The position numbers and the translations under genes are program-made. A model generated the notes under the pieces. The model saw only the letters and a program-made list of their open reading frames with translations. It made no database searches and was not told the DNA's origin. This document shows, piece after piece, positions 5,423 to 8,607 of a stretch of DNA of 8,607 nt; the first letter of the stretch is position 1, and each line of letters begins with the position of its first letter. Source of the stretch: an uncultured Selenomonas sp. (GTDB taxonomy: Bacteria > Bacillota > Negativicutes > Selenomonadales > Selenomonadaceae); NCBI GenBank assembly GCA_947097535.1, contig CAMURM010000045.1:1-8607 (forward strand), read 5' to 3'.

Positions 5423-6232
5423 ATGGAGCTTGAAGCTCGAAACTTAAAGGCGGGCTATGACGGCGCCGTCATCATCGAAAGCATGAATCTCAAGATTCCC
5501 GAGGGCAAGGTCACCTCGCTGATCGGTGCGAACGGCTGCGGCAAGTCGACGCTTTTGAAGACGATTTGCCGCATTCAGCCCGCGCTTGGCGGCGAAGTGC
5601 TTCTCGATGGCACGAGCATTGCTGAGACGGACAGCCGCGAGCTGGCAAGGCGTCTCGCAATCCTGCCGCAGCACCCGACCGCGCCCGCAGGACTCAGCGT
5701 GCGCGAGCTCGTCGGCTACGGCCGTGCGCCGTACCGCTCGAAGCTCTTCGCACGCACGACGAAGGAGGACAGGCGCATCGTCGACTGGGCGCTCGAAGAA
5801 ACGGACATGATGGATTTCGCCGAGCGCCCCATCGAGGCGCTTTCGGGCGGTCAGCGCCAGCGCGCGTGGATTGCCATGGCGATCGCGCAGGATACGGAGC
5901 TGCTCTTCCTCGATGAGCCGACGAGCTTCCTCGACGTCGCGCATCAGATGGAAGTGCTCGACCTCGTTCGTCACTTGAACGAGGCGTACAACAAGACGGT
6001 CGTCATGGTCATTCACGAACTCAATCAGGCGGCGCGCTCCTCCGACCATCTGCTCGCAATGAAGGCGGGAAAACTGCGCTATGAAGGCTCGCCGAAGGAA
6101 GTGCTGACGCAGGAAATGCTTGCCGAGGTCTTCGGCATCGACGCCGAGATCCTGGAAGACCCGCGCGCGCACACACCGTACTGCATCCCGTATTCGCGCG
6201 AGAAGAAGAGGGAGGAAAGGAAACGTGCTTAG
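5423..6232 (+). CDS. FepC/FecE-type ABC transporter ATPase for iron-siderophore import
   Basis: A 269-residue cytoplasmic ATPase that powers the two permeases. All motifs are intact: Walker A GANGCGKST (35-43), Q-loop Gln83 in LPQHP, signature LSGGQRQR (140-147), Walker B LLFLDEP (160-166), D-loop around FLD (169-171) and H-loop His198 in VIHELN. The region around 96-108 (LVGYGRAPYRSKL) matches the block that marks the iron-siderophore/cobalamin importer class (FepC, FhuC, BtuD). The ATG at 5423 has AAAGGA (5409-5414) 8 nt upstream and lies 13 nt after the permease stop; longer in-frame starts lie inside that permease and are rejected. A basic, lysine/arginine-rich C-terminus (259-268) overlaps the next gene's start region. 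Confidence 0.96.
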   Translation: MELEARNLKAGYDGAVIIESMNLKIPEGKVTSLIGANGCGKSTLLKTICRIQPALGGEVLLDGTSIAETDSRELARRLAILPQHPTAPAGLSVRELVGYGRAPYRSKLFARTTKEDRRIVDWALEETDMMDFAERPIEALSGGQRQRAWIAMAIAQDTELLFLDEPTSFLDVAHQMEVLDLVRHLNEAYNKTVVMVIHELNQAARSSDHLLAMKAGKLRYEGSPKEVLTQEMLAEVFGIDAEILEDPRAHTPYCIPYSREKKREERKRA

Positions 6233-7328
6233 GAATCCGCGTCGTTTCGCGATTTTCATGACCTTGCTCGCGTGCCTTTCCCTCGTTTCCTTCGCCGTAG
6301 CAGGCTGCGGCGCCGAGAGTGAAGCGCCGCAGAAGAGCAAGGCGCTCTTCGATCCCGACGTGCCGCGCGAGGATACGCCCGAGGCGATCGACAGGGAGCT
6401 TGCCGAGCGCTTCAAGAAGACGCAGCAGGCGGCAAAGAAGATGTTCAGCGAGGAGGACGGCAAGCGTGTGCTCACGCACAAGTACGGCAAGACCGTGCTG
6501 CCCGAAAAGCCGCAGCGCATCGTCGTCGTCGGTTTGGAGGACACGGCGATCTCTATGGGCCTTCCCATCATCGCCGCGCATGTCTCGAAGTCCTCGTACC
6601 TTCGAGAAGCGTTCGACGCGCTCGGCATAACGAACATCAGCATCAACGCCGATACGAAGACGATCAACCTCGAAGAGGTGCAGGCGGTGCAGCCTGACCT
6701 CATCTTATTGCGCGACAGCTATGACAAGAATGCCTATAATGCACTTTCGAAGATCGCGCCCGTCGCGCCCTTCAACCTACAGAAGGAGGAGCTTGTCGTC
6801 CTCGCGGCGGCAGAAGCGGCAGGACATCCCGAGCTTGGAGAAAAGCGCCTGCAGGAATACTACGAAAAGGTCAAGGCGGCGCGCCTGCGCATCAAGGGCA
6901 GGATCGGCGATGCGACGGTCGCCTTCCTGCGCATCCTCAAGAAGGATGTGCGCCTCTACCCGTACTCAGTGAATTCGACGAACAGCTTCATGTACGAGCT
7001 CTTGAATCTGCGCCCCGATCCCATGGTCGTCGCGCTCGATGCGGCGAAGAACAACATGGCGATTTCCATGGAGTCCCTGCCGGATCTCCATGCCGACTAC
7101 ATCGCCATTTCGAGCGGCTACGGCGCCAACAGCTCGAACAGTCAGGCAGCGGCGGAGAAGCGCTACGAGGAACTGCGCGCCGATCCCCTCTGGCACACGC
7201 TGCCCGCCGTGCGCGAAGGTCATGTGCTCGACGTTGATTCCCTCGTCTGGAACGCGCACGGGCTCATCGCCAAGGAACTGGCGATCGACGACCTCGATCG
7301 CTGGCTTGGCGGCGAGATACAGCCGTGA
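6225..7328 (+). CDS. Iron-siderophore substrate-binding lipoprotein
   Basis: A 367-residue lipoprotein of the periplasmic binding protein family used by FhuD, FepB, FeuA and BtuF. It should capture the ferric siderophore between the two membranes and deliver it to the permeases. The signal peptide has MLRNPRR, a hydrophobic core and a lipobox VAGC with Cys28 as the acylated residue. Family landmarks are KTVLPEKPQRIVVVG (89-103), TINLEEVQAVQPDLILL (146-162), ADPLWHTLPAVREGHVLDVD (319-338) and the C-terminal helix ELAIDDLDRWLGG. A charged stretch (about 45-80) between lipid anchor and domain is longer than usual and probably helical. The start is GTG at 6225: GGAGG at 6211-6215 precedes it by 9 nt, and it overlaps the ATPase stop by 8 nt. 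The longer reading frame starting at 6120 is rejected because it lacks the signal at its start. Confidence 0.93.
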   Translation: MLRNPRRFAIFMTLLACLSLVSFAVAGCGAESEAPQKSKALFDPDVPREDTPEAIDRELAERFKKTQQAAKKMFSEEDGKRVLTHKYGKTVLPEKPQRIVVVGLEDTAISMGLPIIAAHVSKSSYLREAFDALGITNISINADTKTINLEEVQAVQPDLILLRDSYDKNAYNALSKIAPVAPFNLQKEELVVLAAAEAAGHPELGEKRLQEYYEKVKAARLRIKGRIGDATVAFLRILKKDVRLYPYSVNSTNSFMYELLNLRPDPMVVALDAAKNNMAISMESLPDLHADYIAISSGYGANSSNSQAAAEKRYEELRADPLWHTLPAVREGHVLDVDSLVWNAHGLIAKELAIDDLDRWLGGEIQP

Positions 7329-7435
7329 TTTTTCGGGTGCTGCCCGAAGATGTAATATGTGAGGCGCATGCCTCGCTATAACGATGCCGCCGCGAAAAGT
7401 GCGGCGCAGGTGATTTTACAGGAGGTAAATATTTT
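7329..7435 (+). promoter_or_regulatory. Intercistronic region with three inverted repeats before exbB
   Basis: The only sizeable gap inside the operon. It holds three potential RNA hairpins in 75 nt: TTCGGG/CCCGAA (7332-7337 with 7343-7348, 5-nt loop), GAGGC/GCCTC (7361-7365 with 7370-7374, 4-nt loop) and CGCCGC/GCGGCG (7388-7393 with 7401-7406, 7-nt loop). None is followed by a convincing T-run, so they are not clear intrinsic terminators; they may instead slow transcription, set an mRNA cleavage point or stabilise the transcript ends. An AGGAGG at 7420-7425 is the exbB ribosome binding site. No good promoter is seen here. Confidence 0.6.
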
Positions 7436-8068
7436 ATGGATTACTTGTTGACAGCGATTGAATTCTTCCACAAGGGCGGCTCCGTCATGTATGTGCTGCT
7501 CCTTTGCTCGCTCTTCGTCGTCTCCATCGGCATCGAGCGCGCTCTCTATTTCTCGAAGATGGATTCGGGACGCGCCTTTGCGCGTGACTTCTACCTCGCC
7601 GTGTCGAACGGCAAGTTCCAGGAGGCGAAGAAACTCACGGAGGACGCGCGCGGCTCGCTCGCGAACATCCTTTTCTCCGTCGTGACGAACAAGCCGACGA
7701 CGCGCACGAACCCGTCGGCGTTCATGGAGATCCAGTCGGGAATCGCGCTGTCGAAGCTCAGGAAGCGCCTCTACTACTTGAGCGTCATCGTCACGATGGC
7801 GCCGCTCCTCGGCCTTCTCGGTACGATCAGCGGCATGATCTCTGCGTTTTCCGTGTTCAATCTCGACTCGGGACAGGCGACGGCGATCACGGGCGGCGTC
7901 GGCGAGGCTCTGATTGCGACGGCGATGGGTCTTTGCGTCGCCATCATCGCGCTCGCTGTGCACGCCTACTTCACGCAGCGCATCGAGAGCATTGTCACGG
8001 ACATGGAGCAGTGCTTCTCGCTCGTCGAGGCAGAGCGCGAGCACTTCCTTAAAGGAGGGGAGGCGTAA
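7436..8068 (+). CDS. exbB: ExbB/TolQ/MotA-family proton channel subunit
   Basis: A 210-residue inner-membrane protein that, with ExbD, converts proton flow into work on TonB. Three membrane segments are visible, at about 15-35, 115-138 and 154-178, with a cytoplasmic loop of about 80 residues between the first two. The channel motifs are present: MAPLLGLLGTISGMISAF (121-138, Thr130) and GGVGEALIATAMGL (153-166, with Glu157 and Thr162 matching the functional Glu176 and Thr181 of E. coli ExbB). The length is shorter than E. coli ExbB (about 244) and normal for many TolQ/ExbB proteins. The ATG at 7436 is fixed by AGGAGG 10 nt upstream. ExbB is preferred over TolQ because the gene sits in an iron-uptake operon with exbD and a TonB gene. 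Confidence 0.95.
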   Translation: MDYLLTAIEFFHKGGSVMYVLLLCSLFVVSIGIERALYFSKMDSGRAFARDFYLAVSNGKFQEAKKLTEDARGSLANILFSVVTNKPTTRTNPSAFMEIQSGIALSKLRKRLYYLSVIVTMAPLLGLLGTISGMISAFSVFNLDSGQATAITGGVGEALIATAMGLCVAIIALAVHAYFTQRIESIVTDMEQCFSLVEAEREHFLKGGEA

Positions 8069-8475
8069 TGCGGCTCAGGGACAGAAGGAGCTTCGAAAAG
8101 CCCGAGGTCATGATCATCCCGATGATCGACATCATGTTCTTCCTGCTCGTCTTCTTCATGATCAGCACGCTCTACATGGTGAACCTCAAGACGGTTGACG
8201 TGAACATGCCGAAGGCGCAGAGCGCCGAGACGCAGATGAACGTGACATACCTCGTGACGATGAAGAAGGACGGCGCACTCTTCTTGGAAGATCGCGCGAT
8301 TGAAAAGCGCGTCCTCATCGAGCACGCGAAGGCCGAGAGTGCGAGGAATCCGCGCTTCGCCGTTGTCGTGCGCGCCGATGAAGGCATCGACTACGGCAAG
8401 GTCGTCGCTCTCCTCGATGACTTCCGCGCGGCAGGCATCACGCGCTTTGGCCTCGCGGCTGAGGGCGGGAGGTGA
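8068..8475 (+). CDS. exbD: ExbD/TolR-family energiser subunit
   Basis: A 135-residue protein with a short cytoplasmic start, one membrane helix (about 14-38) and a periplasmic domain (about 40-135), the standard ExbD layout and length. The proton-carrying aspartate of the family is D21 in MIIPMIDIMFFLLVFFM, matching Asp25 of E. coli ExbD. The periplasmic end shows VVVRADEGIDYGKVVALLDDF followed by AGITRFGLA, the conserved TolR/ExbD fold core. Its ATG overlaps the exbB stop by one base (TAATG at 8066-8070), with AAAGGAGGGG (8051-8060) before it, so translation is coupled. With ExbB it forms the motor that drives the TonB protein encoded next. Confidence 0.96.
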   Translation: MRLRDRRSFEKPEVMIIPMIDIMFFLLVFFMISTLYMVNLKTVDVNMPKAQSAETQMNVTYLVTMKKDGALFLEDRAIEKRVLIEHAKAESARNPRFAVVVRADEGIDYGKVVALLDDFRAAGITRFGLAAEGGR

Positions 8476-8479
8476 CGCG

Positions 8480-8607
8480 ATGAATCTCGAAGACCGCCAG
8501 AAGGCAATCGGCTGGGGCGCGTCCTTCGGCATCCACGTCGTGATCTTGATTCTCGTGGCGATGACGGGGCTTTTCAATGCCGTTTCCACTGCGGACAGGC
8601 CCGTTGA
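8480..8607 (+). CDS. tonB: TonB-family energy-transducing protein, N-terminus (3' end outside window)
   Basis: The first 42 codons of a gene are visible. They encode a short basic/acidic cytoplasmic start (MNLEDRQKAIGWG), then one hydrophobic segment (about 12-36) that carries S15-x3-H19 in SFGIH. This Ser-x3-His spacing is the hallmark of the TonB transmembrane anchor, which contacts ExbB/ExbD. The ATG at 8480 is 4 nt after the exbD stop, with GGGAGGTGA at 8466-8474. Its position directly after exbB-exbD supports TonB. The Pro-rich spacer and C-terminal receptor-contacting domain would lie beyond the window, so the call rests on the anchor and the context; TolA is a less likely alternative. 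Confidence 0.85.
   Translation, partial: MNLEDRQKAIGWGASFGIHVVILILVAMTGLFNAVSTADRPV

Noticed and set aside
5444..6703. 419-residue antisense frame opposite the ATPase and lipoprotein
   Set aside because: The sense genes have complete motifs and ribosome binding sites; the antisense translation shows no domain and comes from codon bias.

Overview
The window reads as chromosomal DNA of a diderm Firmicute, most likely a Negativicutes bacterium of the Selenomonas type. This is an inference. Ribosome binding sites are strong and Firmicute-like (AGGAGG and variants before nearly every gene), and the promoters match the sigma-A/sigma-70 consensus. Yet the main operon encodes an outer-membrane TonB-dependent receptor and an ExbB-ExbD-TonB energiser, which only make sense in a cell with an outer membrane.

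Region 1 (1-942) is a small accessory patch. It opens with the last 32 codons of a plus-strand gene ending in a Cys/Gly-rich tail, followed by a hairpin terminator. On the minus strand comes a complete type II toxin-antitoxin pair: a RelB/DinJ-family antitoxin (449-742) and a YafQ-family mRNA interferase (184-456), with its own promoter (764-792). Right behind that promoter lies a second, shortened copy of the Cys-rich gene end, with the same stop context and a homologous terminator. The toxin-antitoxin module is therefore bracketed by direct repeats of one gene's 3' end, which suggests insertion at, or recombination between, these repeats.

Region 2 (943-1170) is non-coding. It carries a near-perfect promoter (1079-1108) and, in the 5' leader, an inverted repeat (1136-1150) that could be a Fur-type or other iron-responsive operator.

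Region 3 (1171-8607) is one tightly packed plus-strand operon for TonB-dependent ferric-siderophore uptake. In order it holds an outer-membrane siderophore receptor, two FecCD-type inner-membrane permeases, an ABC ATPase, a lipoprotein substrate-binding protein, ExbB, ExbD and the start of a TonB protein cut by the window edge. The genes overlap by 1-8 nt or are 4-19 nt apart, except for a 107-nt gap with three inverted repeats between the binding protein and exbB.

In this model the receptor binds the iron-siderophore at the surface. ExbB/ExbD use the proton-motive force to work TonB, which opens the receptor. The lipoprotein then hands the ligand to the permease pair, and the ATPase drives entry to the cytoplasm. 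The set is a self-contained route across both membranes. The siderophore identity cannot be read from the sequence.
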